Assembly: GCA_948567375.1 (NCBI GenBank)
Contig: OX419755.1
Coordinates: 26,169,001-26,233,000 of the forward strand
Reading direction: 5' to 3'
Source: Lunularia cruciata
Taxonomy: Eukaryota > Streptophyta > Marchantiopsida > Lunulariales > Lunulariaceae
Length of the DNA: 64,000 nucleotides
Below the pieces are notes generated by a model, which searched no databases, had not been told where the DNA came from, and was given only the letters and a program-made list of their open reading frames with translations. The position numbers and the translations under genes were made by a program. Shown one piece after another: positions 34,103 through 45,118 of this stretch (the first letter of the stretch is position 1; every line of letters begins with the position of its first letter).

Positions 34103-35680
34103 ACAAATGGATGACATTAATGCTAGAAGGATAAGTTTTTAATTTACATATTTAAAGAGATCATATTCTAGACTTTCTGTTATTAATATTCGAATTACAA
34201 ATTTTTAGAGCCTTTTAGATTTAATTTAAATTTAAATTTAAATTATATATTTTATTTTTAATAAATATATAATATAACGAATCATTCTGAAAAATGACGT
34301 ATAAATTTATGAAGATGATCTAAGATCAATTCTGCACTTTCAAATATCATGTAGATCGAATATTTTTTATTCTCGCATAAAGATAATATATATAGAGAGT
34401 ATGTCTTGATTTTTATAACTACATTTATTTAGTGAAAATTATTAGGTCACTATTTTTCATACCTCCGTATAGGAAAGGAGAAAATTATAATCTGAATAAT
34501 TTGAAATAAAAGAAATTTTCAATTTAAGTTTATTTACAGGACACAATATTTGAGATTAAATTTTGTGGTATAATCAATTGAGGCAAGTCCAGTCCAGGCG
34601 ATCACAACAAACGTCTTCCAGTTTGGGCTCCTCTCCCGTTTTTGCACGCAGAAATTTATATTCTAATGAAATTCAAATGGTATAAAATTTCAATACCATT
34701 AGACCCTGACATTATTGTTAACTTGGTTTCGTTTCGAGGAATATGGGCATATCATGCTAGGTAGGTGGATGCGCATGTCATGAATCTTTTGCTCGTAGTA
34801 TTATTCAAATTGAGTCCTGAAATCCACACAATGCTACTATATTTAAGATATCAATATATAATCTATCGCCTTTGCCAATTTCGAGAGATTCATAACTCTT
34901 ACTTGTGTGTCCACTCCAAATCGACCTCGTATTGCGTTAACCCTACAATCTGTTCATCAATTTATGTAAAAAAATTTCTTTTCTTAACTTATATCACAGC
35001 ACTTTTATTGGAGTTATCCAGAATATTACACTGCCATTACTCCATTTTACCTCGTAATTTTATCTTTGTACGGCTTGATGGGCCTCCAATCTTCCTTGTC
35101 GCTTCTGTCGACTCTATATCGTCGTCGGCTTCGTCCCACGAGGTAATAGTCTGATCGTTTAGACGATCATGCTTTACCGTTGGCTGATGCGTTAAAGGAG
35201 TCACAGATCTACTGTACAGGAATGTAGCATATTCTCCTACAACTTGCACACATCCGATTTTTTCTGGATCATGTCTTCAGCCACACACATGCTGTTGACT
35301 CCTGTTTATTGGTGAGTCTTGGAAATGATAGACTAGGATTTTCTATTAGTCCATTTTTAAGATCTTTCAAGTTCGACCATGACTCTCTTTCTACCAGCAA
35401 TACGTACTAAGAAAAGTCGATCACTTACTATCAATGAAACCAATGAGAACCGACATCAGTTCTTCAAGTTCGCTCGCCTAGCGGTCGGCAGAAATGTGGA
35501 GTCTTCTGTGTTTCTTTAACTTTCTTTGTTAATGATACCTGACTCTACTCCTCCGACCGAGTCAAACTGGACTTTGGTTTCAAAACTGAATCTCAATAAT
35601 CAGTAAGCTGAAGCAAGGGTCGCATGGTTCTAATTCTCTAATTTTCTGCAAGCTGCATGACTATTGCTTATATTAAATTA
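33961..35680. other. AT-rich intergenic DNA with (AT)n
   Basis: Very AT-rich, with a pure (AT) run at 34074-34102. A plus-strand frame ending at 35154 (first ATG about 34780) finishes in a Ser-rich, CG-richer stretch with a possible splice donor CACGAG|GTAATA near 35142. It has no known domain, and I do not call it a gene. Confidence 0.5.
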
Positions 35681-36780
35681 CTTAGTGTCTTTTGTTCTTG
35701 TCAATTTCATTACTGGATTGAAGCTGGTGTGATATGAAAAGGTTCCAAAAAAGAGGCCGACTAATATATCCGAAGGAATACCAAGCACCAAAATGTGCAA
35801 AAAGAAAACGAGCACAAAGGCTGAATGAAAAACAGCTAAATCTCCATACAGATCGATGAACGAAAAGCAAAGCAAACGCCAAGACACAAAGTAATTTCTG
35901 AAGAACTGAGTGATATAGATCCTCCAATAATATTTCTAACAATTGGAAGAGAATGTCCTAGATATGATACGGGGGGAGCTCCCGTTGTCTATGAAGTCCC
36001 AACGAGAGCATTGCAAATAGAGACTCTTTATTCAAATAAAATATGAAGTGAGCATGGTTGGAGTGGTAGCCATAGCTCCTCTCCTTTGCAAGGAATTTCA
36101 TGTTGCCTCTTGAAGGAGACTATTGAACATCTGATGAAGATGTACAAAAATCTGTACAACCAAAGGTATGAAAGTATCATAGGATAGCCATGGTGTGTAG
36201 TGGATATCTTTCTCTCTGGTGGCGATGATCATGGTTGTTCTGTTTAATGCTGGTTCATTACTATACTTGCTCTCATATGCTAAAGAGGTGGTCCAAGTAG
36301 ATCCAACCATTGCCAATCTGTACTTGGGACCATATAGATTATATTTTTGTACCATTGTATCTTGGGATGGTATCATAAAGTTGAGTGTAATGTAGTGGAG
36401 GGGGCAGATTTTGGCAAACCACTACCGTAACCAAATTTGGTCCCTTAGCAAATCAATGATTTTGGACAGCTTGGATAGAGGCCAAGAGGTATTGATTGGA
36501 TTGCACACTCTAGGAGGTAGGGGTAAGCCAGCCAAGTCAGCCATTAATCAGCGGAAATCATGTTAAGAATGGGTGGAGTATTCAAGCGGTGGAATAGCCC
36601 AAACATATTTTAGCTAGTATGTAAAAGGTCAAGAGACAAGTAAGTGCTACTTCATTCTCTCTAGGTTTTGGTAATCTCACCATCAAGGTGGATAGCAGAG
36701 AGGGATACAAGGGTGCGGGAGTTGGTTTTGGGTCAGGTTTATGAGCCAAATAGCGTTTGGTTGTTTGAAGGTACTTTGAA

Positions 36781-37105
36781 TATAATAAGGAAATGTTAAA
36801 TAAACATACAAATCTCCTAAATAAACATACAAGCACACAAGTCTTTGAGGGGTAAAGCTACTGACAATGTACCAAGAGAAGTTCTTGGGATGCAAATAAG
36901 ACTTTTGGTGGTGGGAAAAGTTGACAAGGCATAATCCATTGGCTTGTGAAATCAATCCAATTAAAGTGCACATGATCAATAAATGCAATCTTTGCCAACA
37001 AAATACAATCATACAACATGTCTTGACTTTGCAACAATAATTAAAAATAGAAATTTTTTTTGTTTATTTAGGAGGGTCATATGTTTATTTAACATTTTCC
37101 TTATA
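36781..37105. repeat. Imperfect inverted repeat, arms about 46 bp
   Basis: The arm 36781-36827 (contains AATGTTAAATAAACAT and CTCCTAAATAAACA) pairs with 37061-37105 (contains TGTTTATTTAGGAG and ATGTTTATTTAACATT). The spacer is about 230 bases. The layout suggests a MITE-like or fold-back element, but no target duplication was identified. Confidence 0.7.
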
Positions 37106-37218
37106 CTAAATGGAGTTTGGTGCAAAATGCACCCATTATTCATGTTGAGTTTTGTATATGTTTCCCTTGGGTTCTATGGATATCTGATGTTGCTAGTGTA
37201 ATTTCTCTCTTGTCGATA

Positions 37219-37408
37219 TTTCATTCTACAATAGAAGTGGACTCAACCCAAATACCCTCCTCTCTATGAGCTTGAGCTTGTAGTGAACTGTTCTCTTGTA
37301 ACTCCACTATCTTATTTCATTCTACAATGGAAGTGGACTCAACCCAAATAGCCTGCTCTCTATGAGCTTGAGTTTGTAGGGAATTTTTCTTTTGTAACTC
37401 CACTATCT
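37219..37408. repeat. Tandem duplication, 96-bp unit, two copies
   Basis: Units begin TTTCATTCTACAATAGAAG (37219) and TTTCATTCTACAATGGAAG (37315) and share AGTGGACTCAACCCAAATA and TGTAACTCCACTATC. There are about 10 differences between the copies. Confidence 0.9.
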
Positions 37409-38409
37409 GAAAGGAATTGGATATACAATTCTATAGAATTATATATCCAGACTAGTGTACAAAAAAAGCACCCCAAAAAATTTGAATGCCTACCTCCCAA
37501 CCAAGAAGTAGGCACTCAATTCACTTTCAATATCAGATTTTGGATTGGAACCAATTGAGTACAAGAAGGGAAGAAGAACCTTCCTTTAGGAACCAACAAA
37601 ACCTCCAAATCAAACAACCAACCATAAAAAATAGGTGTTGGACAATTGGTCATCACCCAGCTGGCCACTTCACCCGATATTGTCATGTCAAGATCTCTGC
37701 CACTTTCTCTCCATATATCTTAGTTATGGTCCAAGAAGGCTAGTTGTGAAGGATTGGGACTTGGTTTTGATAGGCAACATACCATGAGGGCTATTGTGGA
37801 AAAGAAGAATGGACATCTAGGGGAAATAGGAATAAGGTCAAAACTAATCTTGGTCCTTTGAAGGAACAAGATAGACAGTCAAATTCTTGGAGGATGGAGT
37901 TCTTGGGGAGTTCTACATCTACAAGATGGGATTCATTTCAAAGAGACACCAAAGGTCCACTATAGGGATGGTGTGCTTTGGGTTCCAAAACCAAAACCAA
38001 GTTATAAACTTAATACCGTGTTTCTAGATTTTATAGCAACAAAGAGTGAGATAGGATAGTTCTATATCTTGAGCTAGGGTCTCTAAGTAGTGTATGTAGT
38101 GTGTGGATGGGAGTGTGAAGTAGGAGTCTAGACAATCTTATTCTGGGTAGAGAGAAAGAGGTAGAAGTATTGGAGACCAATGTTGGCTACATGATCCATA
38201 CCTATTAGTGGAGATTAAGAGTGTAAGGTTAGGAGGATTGGGGTTGAGATAGATTCATAGACTCAATTCAAGGAGGGGAAATTAGTTGCCAATTGACCAA
38301 ATGGGTGGAGTGCAAGAAGACCTCATGCATGCAGTTGTAGAAAGCTAGCTTTGAGTTGTATGTAGTTTGAGAATTAGTCCCCTTTTGTAAAGGCAAAGAT
38401 AGTATGATC

Positions 38410-39840
38410 TATAAACACCACATTGGTGCATTTATGCTTTATTTAGGCTATGTAGTTTGGTATTGTAAGTTGTTGAAAATATTTTTTATATGGAGTTTAA
38501 CCAAGATTTTATATTGGTTATTATTAATTAGAGTTAGTCATAGCCAAGGTAGAGGTGTAATACCAAGAGCTAGCCATATGATCTAGATATGAAATTTGGT
38601 TTGGTAACATCTGGAATGATGTTATACATCATGGACAAAATAGATCAAAAAGAAGTATCACCAAAAGAGTACTTCTACTAATAAGGCAGAAACCAAAATA
38701 GACTTGAAAACCTTAGAACCAATAACTAGACATATGATTTAAAGGTGAAAATTGGTTTGGTAATATCTGGAAGGATGTTACACATGATGGAATAAATAGA
38801 TCAGAAAGAGGTCACCAAAATGGGACTTCTACTAATAGAGTATGAACCGAAATATGCCTGAAATCTTTGAAGGCAATTTTGGAGGTCTAAACGGAGGAAT
38901 TAGGCCTAAAAAATGTGCAAATTCCCCTCTCCCTTGAGAATGAAAGGCTGGTCTTCCCTCCTTCCCTCTTGTTTTGTCTCATTAAGATCTTTCCGGTGGT
39001 ACCTCACCCACGTGATTCTGAGATTCCTATAGAAAGATTCCCTAAAAGATTCCCTTTGGTCAAAGCTTATTTGACCAACCAGATAGGACCAGGACCAACA
39101 TGTCACCCATCCAAGTAAGTAATCCAAGAGTAGAGCTTGCTGACATGTTACCTATCTATGTGCCTAATCCTATGGTGGAGATCCTCTTTGTCTATATAAT
39201 AAAGAAAAGGTGCTCCTTTGGGGCATCGGAGGATTGAGTGTGAAATTTGTGTTTTCTCTCTTCTCTTGTCCTCAAAGTATTACAAGAGGTGACTCTACTT
39301 TAGAGAAAGGTGAAAGAGTGAATACCACTATTGAGATTCTAGTGTATTGATTTTGTATTATTCCTAGATGTTTGGCTTTGAGGAAAGAGTTGAGAACTCT
39401 TGGGTCCACAAGACTTTTTTTGGATTTTTCTATAATCCAAGGATATTCCATGTGAAGGAATTCTTGGGTCAAGATAATATCACATGCTTGGGGGATTACT
39501 TGCTTTAGTTTAGATATTCCCTTAGACTTTTGACTTTATATGACTTTTAGCTAAGTAACTTGAGTTATTATAGTAATTAGTAACTTTGGTATGTAACTAT
39601 TTCACAAGTATATAAACTAGGGGGTGAGGAGGTATTTATCATCCTTTCATTTATAACTATCTCTCTCTCATTGAATTATCTAATGAGCAGCTTGAGTCTT
39701 GGAGGTGCCTTGGAGTTCTAGGCTTGGAAGGATGTGATGGAGTTTGCATTTTTTCCCATCTTAATCCATGGTGTGATATCTTAATAGAAATTAGATGTAC
39801 ATTTTGAGAGAGAGAGAGAGAGAGACAGGACTGGCTCACA
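38410..39840 (+). repeat. Family B LTR split by a solo family A LTR
   Basis: Resembles the LTR at 55327-56001. It starts TATAAACACCACATTGGTGC, has TAGAGTTAGTCATAGCC before the inserted A LTR and GAGTTGAGAACTCTTGGG after it, and ends GGCTCACA at 39840. Without the insert it is about 700 bases. It is followed by a primer site and internal sequence, so it is the 5' LTR of a partial B element. No 3' LTR was found. An (AG)n run lies at 39806-39825. Confidence 0.8.
38556..39284 (+). mobile_element. Solo LTR, family A (plus), TSD agagg
   Basis: Starts TGTAATACCAAGAGC and ends AGTATTACA. It is flanked by a perfect 5-base duplication agagg (38551-38555, 39285-39289). The surrounding B LTR continues across it. 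Length 729 bases, close to the 760-base 5' LTR of the complete element. Confidence 0.93.
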
Positions 39841-39844
39841 TTTT

Positions 39845-39861
39845 TGGTTCTATTGTTGGGA
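39845..39861 (+). promoter_or_regulatory. Primer binding site, family B
   Basis: TTTTTGGTTCTATTG then TTGGGACCTCTC follows the LTR end. It is similar to the Athila/Tat TGGCGCCGTTGCCGGGGA site with mostly C-to-T and G-to-A differences. The complete B element has TGGTTCCATTG in the same place (56006-56016). Confidence 0.6.
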
Positions 39862-40964
39862 CCTCTCTAAAAGGTAAAATAATGTTATGTATACAATTTT
39901 ATATGAGACAAAATAAGGCTATGAAAGCTCACTTGAGAGGACATAAAAGGAGAAGGCTGAACTTATGTTAGAGAACTTACACCTATTTTTATACCATATA
40001 TGTTATTAGGATGATTTGAGTTGATATTATACATCTTATACACATGAGAGGATTTGGAGAGATTCTGTAAGGTGGATTGTATATTTTTGAGATTATATTG
40101 ATTTTGGGCAAAAATTAAGTTTGAGATCTGGACTTTAGATTCTTATTGATGATAGCTTGGTTATCTTGAAATAGGAAATTTAGAACTATATGAGAGCTAC
40201 TACATGCACTTAGCTAGAATTTTTGGAAGGTGATAGGATAAGTTGCCTCATAAAATTTCATGCTCTCTAGAATTTTGTGTAGAGTTCAACATTTCTTCAA
40301 TTTTGATTAGATTGCAATACAACTTTCTAAGAAAATTTCAATGGCAAATAGGCTAGCTTTTGAACAAAGAATTGTAGAGAGATCATCTTTGTAGAGGGAG
40401 GTATGCATTTTTGAAGTGAAGGTGAAGATTTTAGAGAAAATTTGGGAGGATGATACTTAATAGAGAGATGCCTAGGCCAAATGGCTTGATGAAAACGGCT
40501 AAATTTTGCAAGAAAGGATGCCCTAGAGTGAAAAAAATTCAAAGGATTGGGATATACCATGTGGGAGCAATACTTAACATTGTGAGAAGGGGTAAATTTT
40601 AGAGAGTTGAGCTTTCATGCATAAAGAGTTTGAAAATGACCCAAACCATGTTTGAGTGTTTAGATTCATATTAGGAGCATGGAAGGCAATAAGGAGTGGA
40701 AGTTGAGGTCATTTAAGGTTCCCCAAGGGGTTGAGGTTATAGTAATGGCTGATTTCAAGAAATGAGATTCTAAAGTAGAATTGAAGAGAGTGTTGAGAGG
40801 ATCCATAAACTTATATAATTTAGAAGAAAGAGTGCTTCTAAGTGCTTTTTGTGTGGAGAAAAGGGATATAAGGTAAATTTGTATCCATTGAGCTTTGAGA
40901 GCAAGGGATTGAGGGAAAGGAGATGTTTATTTGATTAAGATTGCATGTGTGATCTTCTTCACCA
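39862..40964 (+). pseudogene. Family B leader with upstream ORF remnant
   Basis: Corresponds to 56020-57115 of the complete B element. It contains FKVPQGVEVI-like sequence (about 40700-40745) and a damaged zinc knuckle CFLCGEKGYK (about 40843-40872), in which the His is Tyr. It is interrupted at 40964 by the solo C LTR and resumes at 41531. Confidence 0.65.
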
Positions 40965-41530
40965 TGTCATGTGTATATACATTGCTGCACAATATACATT
41001 GCTACACAACATACATCATTGTCAACATCATACACTATAGAGGCACAACTCACACATAAGTCAGACATGAACTCTAAAGTGCCACAATAATCAGTTCATT
41101 TTGAATCACACTCAAATGAGGTTTTTACTTGATCCTTCAATCGACACTCTGCCAACAATCCAGCATTGCTTATAGTCAAGTCACACTGACTCTAGCTAAG
41201 AGTCTCCAAGTGATACTTTCCGGCCTTTGTCCACCATAGCCGGGAACTCAAGTGCTCAACATCAAAGAAGTGAGCTCTCAAGAGCTGCACTTCAAAGGTA
41301 TATCCCTGTGCTTGACCTAGGTCTCTAGCCCTAATGGCACCATTCACGGCATATTTGACAATGTGAATGGTGCAAGTGATGGTGAGTCCCACCATGTGAT
41401 TAGTAGCCCTTAACATGAAATCTAACCGCCAAAGAGTAGTCCATGAGTAACTAACATAATACCTATGACTACCAACACTACCACTCCAACATCCAAGTAA
41501 ACTAGTTTCAATGTTACAAATGTTATGACA
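40965..41530 (-). mobile_element. Solo LTR, family C, TSD acca
   Basis: 566 bases with terminal inverted TGTCAT...ATGACA. The right part aligns with 2540-2949. It is flanked by acca (40961-40964, 41531-41534). The uninterrupted B copy at 57118 reads CTTCTTCACCAAGATTGGG, confirming the empty site. Orientation is set by the family C element at the left edge. Confidence 0.9.
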
Positions 41531-43280
41531 ACCAAGATTAGGAGGGAGTAGATCATAGGACCAAAGAGTTGTGTGAGGTTTGTGGAGTGGAAAGACTTCT
41601 AAAGAGATATGAATGTATTAGAGCAATAGATTTTCTAGAAACCTTGGTGGATGATCTTTGGAGAGAGTCTTAGTATCATTATAAAGAAAATACCTTCATC
41701 AGATAGTTATCAAGATTAGTAATAAAGCTTATATGTTAGTTGATAAATAAACTATCCATGAAGATAGAGTACAATTTATATGCACTCTAGGATTTGATCA
41801 TGCAACTGAAATATTAAAGCAACCTAAACCTTTGGTATTTTGTATGGTTGTCTACATTCAAATGGTGTTAATTATATTTGTACTCTATTGTTATAGAAAG
41901 AGAGAGAGAGAGAGAGATAATAGAAAAAAGATTTGGAGAAAAATAATGAGAGGCTAAGATGGGGAAAATTCTAGGTTGCTTTGTCAAGGATGAAAAACAT
42001 GTGGAGGCTTTTGTGAGAGACTTCAAGAGGATGTGCATAGGAAACAATGAGAGAAAGAAGAATGAGTGGTCTCATTTTTATTTGTTTTTTTGGGGATGTG
42101 GTCCTTACATGGTATGAGTCAGAATACGAGAAGGAGAGGAGAGATGAACAAGTTGATGAGTGAGATTACCTTCCTCAAATAAGGAAATAGAGAGAAAGTG
42201 AGAGCTTATGCAAAATGAGTGGAGAAGTTAGAGTCTTGGTTTTGCATAATGCCAAGAAAGAGTGGGAATGATGTGCAGATTGCTATGTTTAGGATAATAG
42301 CCATGCTCATCAAGAATTTTGTGTGAAAGTTGAAACCACATATTTAAAGTATGGTGAGATATGAGAAATATTTTTCCAAGGTAGAAGCTATGAAGATTTA
42401 GATTTGCATGGAAGAGAGTTTAGAAAGAAATGAGAGTGATTTTGGTAGTGAAAGAGGTTGTGCATCCTCCACAAGTCTACAAGTATGGTGGATCTTTTGA
42501 TCCTTTGGTAGCAAGGGTTGCACCACAAGGAGAAGTTACTCTATTTCTTGCACTTTCCACCAGAAGATCTGCTAGAGACCATAACGAAGCAACTTACAGA
42601 TCTTAAGATCAATGTAGTGTAACTATGGGAGAAGAGAAAGGTGTATTAGAATATTGGAAGAGGGCCTAGGAAATAAACATATAAAGAAGGCCAACCAGCT
42701 GGGAATTTCAATGATAGAATTTTTTTTGTTGTGAAGGTAAAGATTACATCCAAAGGAATTGCCTACATTCATCTTATCATGGAGGAAGAGGTTACAAGAG
42801 TGCAAATAGAAATAAGAAGAGAAGTAGTGAAGCACAACTACCTCTCTTGCAAAATAGAGGTAAGGGGATAGTATCCATAGATATGGTTGAGAGAAATTTT
42901 GAGAAGGGGGATTGCTCAAGTTCCAAAGGTCTTAACTCGGAGCTTTTGGCACAAGAGAAGATGAGAGCTCAATTTTCAAATGATGTCTAGTCTTCTCAAG
43001 GATTCACTCTTAGTAAGGATAGTCCAATGCTCACAAGGAGTACTTGTACTATCATTTTCAACACTATCAACAACAAAGGCTCCAAGGAAGAAGTTGGAAA
43101 TGGATGACTTTTTGATATCAAAGCAACAATGGGACTACAATGTGTTAGGAGATGCTAGTAGTCACAAGGCCAACTCATTGCTTTGAATCCAACCTTGAGA
43201 AAGGAACTTATGGGTGGTTTGAATTTGACAAGGAGCAAGAGAAAGAAGAAATCAGGAGTGCTCCAATATCAATATGGGTG
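41531..43280 (+). pseudogene. Family B gag region, second copy, decayed
   Basis: Parallels 57120-58960 of the complete element. The gag core is at about 41960-42470, a damaged knuckle region near 42720-42770, and the RKKLEMDDFLISKQQWD block at 43093-43143 (also present near 58750). Many stops. Similarity ends near 43280, where family E pol remains begin. An (AG)n run lies at 41899-41917. Confidence 0.75.
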
Positions 43281-44365
43281 ATGAACTTCCAAAGTTGACA
43301 TAATATTTAAATAGCTACAGGAAGACAATAAATTGTATAAATGCCAATTGACCCTGGCAATCTGCTGAATGCAGAAAGGTAAGCAATCTACCATATTTTT
43401 TCCATCTACCAAATTGATTTAAAGACCTAGGTTCTTTAGAGTTGGAGGTCAAAATCAATGGTTGTACAATTTAGTCCATCCACATTGATTTTGATTTAGA
43501 TTTAGAGTCAATCTCATAATGGAAGAAACCGCCTTGAAGTTGAGGTATACCATGTTGAGCCTACCTTTCAAATCCTACATTTTGCATATCAGACTTGTAG
43601 AAGACTATTAGGAATGTTGTTCAAAGTCCTAACTACCATTGGGGGTATGGCATGTGCACTAGATTACATTATCCTTTGGCATATAATCAAGACTACAAAC
43701 CATATGCTAATTAACTAGAAGGCCTTGGTTATATGGTGCCCAAGTTAGCATGGATTGGCATTAACACACCTTATAGTTTCCAGACCCATCATGCACAAGC
43801 TCCATGTTTGCTAAGGTCTATTGGAAGGAGGTTATGCATCTAGGAGAGATGTTATCATCAAAAGAAGAGTACCTTTATGATACTTTGGCAGACTCTAACT
43901 TGACTTTGGAGGAAGAAGATGTAGTGAACTACTTGAAGTGCTATAACATTGAGGACAATGCCAAAGGGAGTACTTCCTTGGAAGAAGTAGAAAAATATGC
44001 CACTACTTGGAGCAAGCTAGGTGAGTCATGTAGAAGGAATCATCAACCCAAATAATTGCCAAGAGGTGACCATAGCAAAAGAGAAAATCCTAAAAAAATC
44101 TCCAAGCACTTGTCATTGGAAGATCTTAATGAATATATGGCCTTGTTTTAAGAATATCAAGATGTATTTTCCTAGAAAATTGAGCAGATGTTATGAATTC
44201 CATGCCAATTTGGTGAACCTAGATTGATTTAGAAGAAGGAGCAATGCCATTAAGTCAATGTAAATAGAAGTTCAACTTGAAGTACTCATTGCTAGTAAAG
44301 GATGAGATAGATAACTACCTTCAAGCAAGCATCATTTTCCTTGTACTTAGTAGCAAATGGGTATC
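43281..44365 (+). pseudogene. Family E gypsy protease and RT N-terminus
   Basis: LEVKINGCTI (about 43450-43475) followed by the RPWLYGAQVSMDWH block (about 43712-43755) are the start and end of a gypsy protease. A charged linker frame runs 43804-44055 (GEMLSSKEEYLYDTLADSN). The RT entry VLSSKWVS (about 44342-44365) is cut by an inserted LTR and continues PIIVVHKKK at 45124. Confidence 0.75.
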
Positions 44366-45118
44366 TGTAATACTCCGAGGATAGGAGACCTGAAAAGAAA
44401 CACACCACGAGAAACACATAATTTTGCACTCAAACCTTCAATGCTCCAAAGGAGCACCTTCTCTTTATTATATAAACAAAGAGGATCTCCTCCAAGGAAG
44501 CCCCACCATAGGATTAAGCACATAGATGGGTGACATATTAGCAAGCTCCACCCTTGGATTACTCACTTGGATGGGTGACATGTTGGTCCTCGTCCTATCT
44601 GGTTGGTCAAACAAGCTTTGACCAAAGGGAATCTGTTAGGGAATCTTCCTATAGGAATCTCAGAATCATGTGGGTGAGGTACCATTGGAAAGCTCTCAAT
44701 GAGACAAATCAAGGGAAGAGAAGGCCAGCCTTTCCTTCCTTGGGGGTAGAATCTGCAATTTTTTAGGCCTAATTTATTTGTTTAGGCCTCCAAAATTGCC
44801 TTCAAAGATTTTAGGCATATTTTGGTTCCTACTCTATTATTAGAAGTACCTTTTTGGTGATACCTCTTTCTAATCTATTTAGTACATCATGTGTAACATC
44901 CTTCTAGATGTTACCAAACTAAGTCTCACCTTTAAATCATATGTCTAGATGTTGGTTCTAAGGTTTTCAAGTTTATTTTGATTTTTGCCCTATTAGTAGA
45001 AGTACTCTTTTGGTGCTACTTCTATCTGATATATTTTATCCATCATGCATAACATCATTCCAGATGTTACCAAACCAAATTCCACATCTAGATCACATGG
45101 CTAGCTCTTGGTATTAAA
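44366..45118 (-). mobile_element. Solo LTR, family A (minus), TSD gtatc
   Basis: A reverse-oriented A LTR flanked by a perfect 5-base duplication gtatc (44361-44365, 45119-45123). Taking out the LTR and one gtatc restores the RT reading SKWVS to PIIVVHKK, the normal gypsy sequence at this position. This proves an insertion into an RT gene. Confidence 0.95.

Larger units (their letters stand above)
35681..38409. other. Intergenic DNA with repeat remnants
   Basis: No intact gene. It holds an inverted repeat (36781-36827 against 37061-37105), a 96-base tandem duplication (37219-37408), and a short gag-like piece CWTIGHHPAGHFTRYCH (about 37640-37690) resembling a decayed zinc knuckle. A further open piece KVHYRDGVLWVPKPKPSYKL (about 37950-38010) is probably TE-derived, but I cannot place it. 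Confidence 0.5.

Noticed and set aside
34765-35154. 129-codon plus-strand ORF
   Set aside because: Starts at GTG, the first ATG is 15 bases in, it is AT-rich for most of its length, and it has no motif. A possible donor near 35142 is not enough to call an exon.
37639-37690. Zinc knuckle gene near 37.6 kb
   Set aside because: Only one decayed Cys/His cluster without surrounding capsid motifs. Recorded as a TE remnant.
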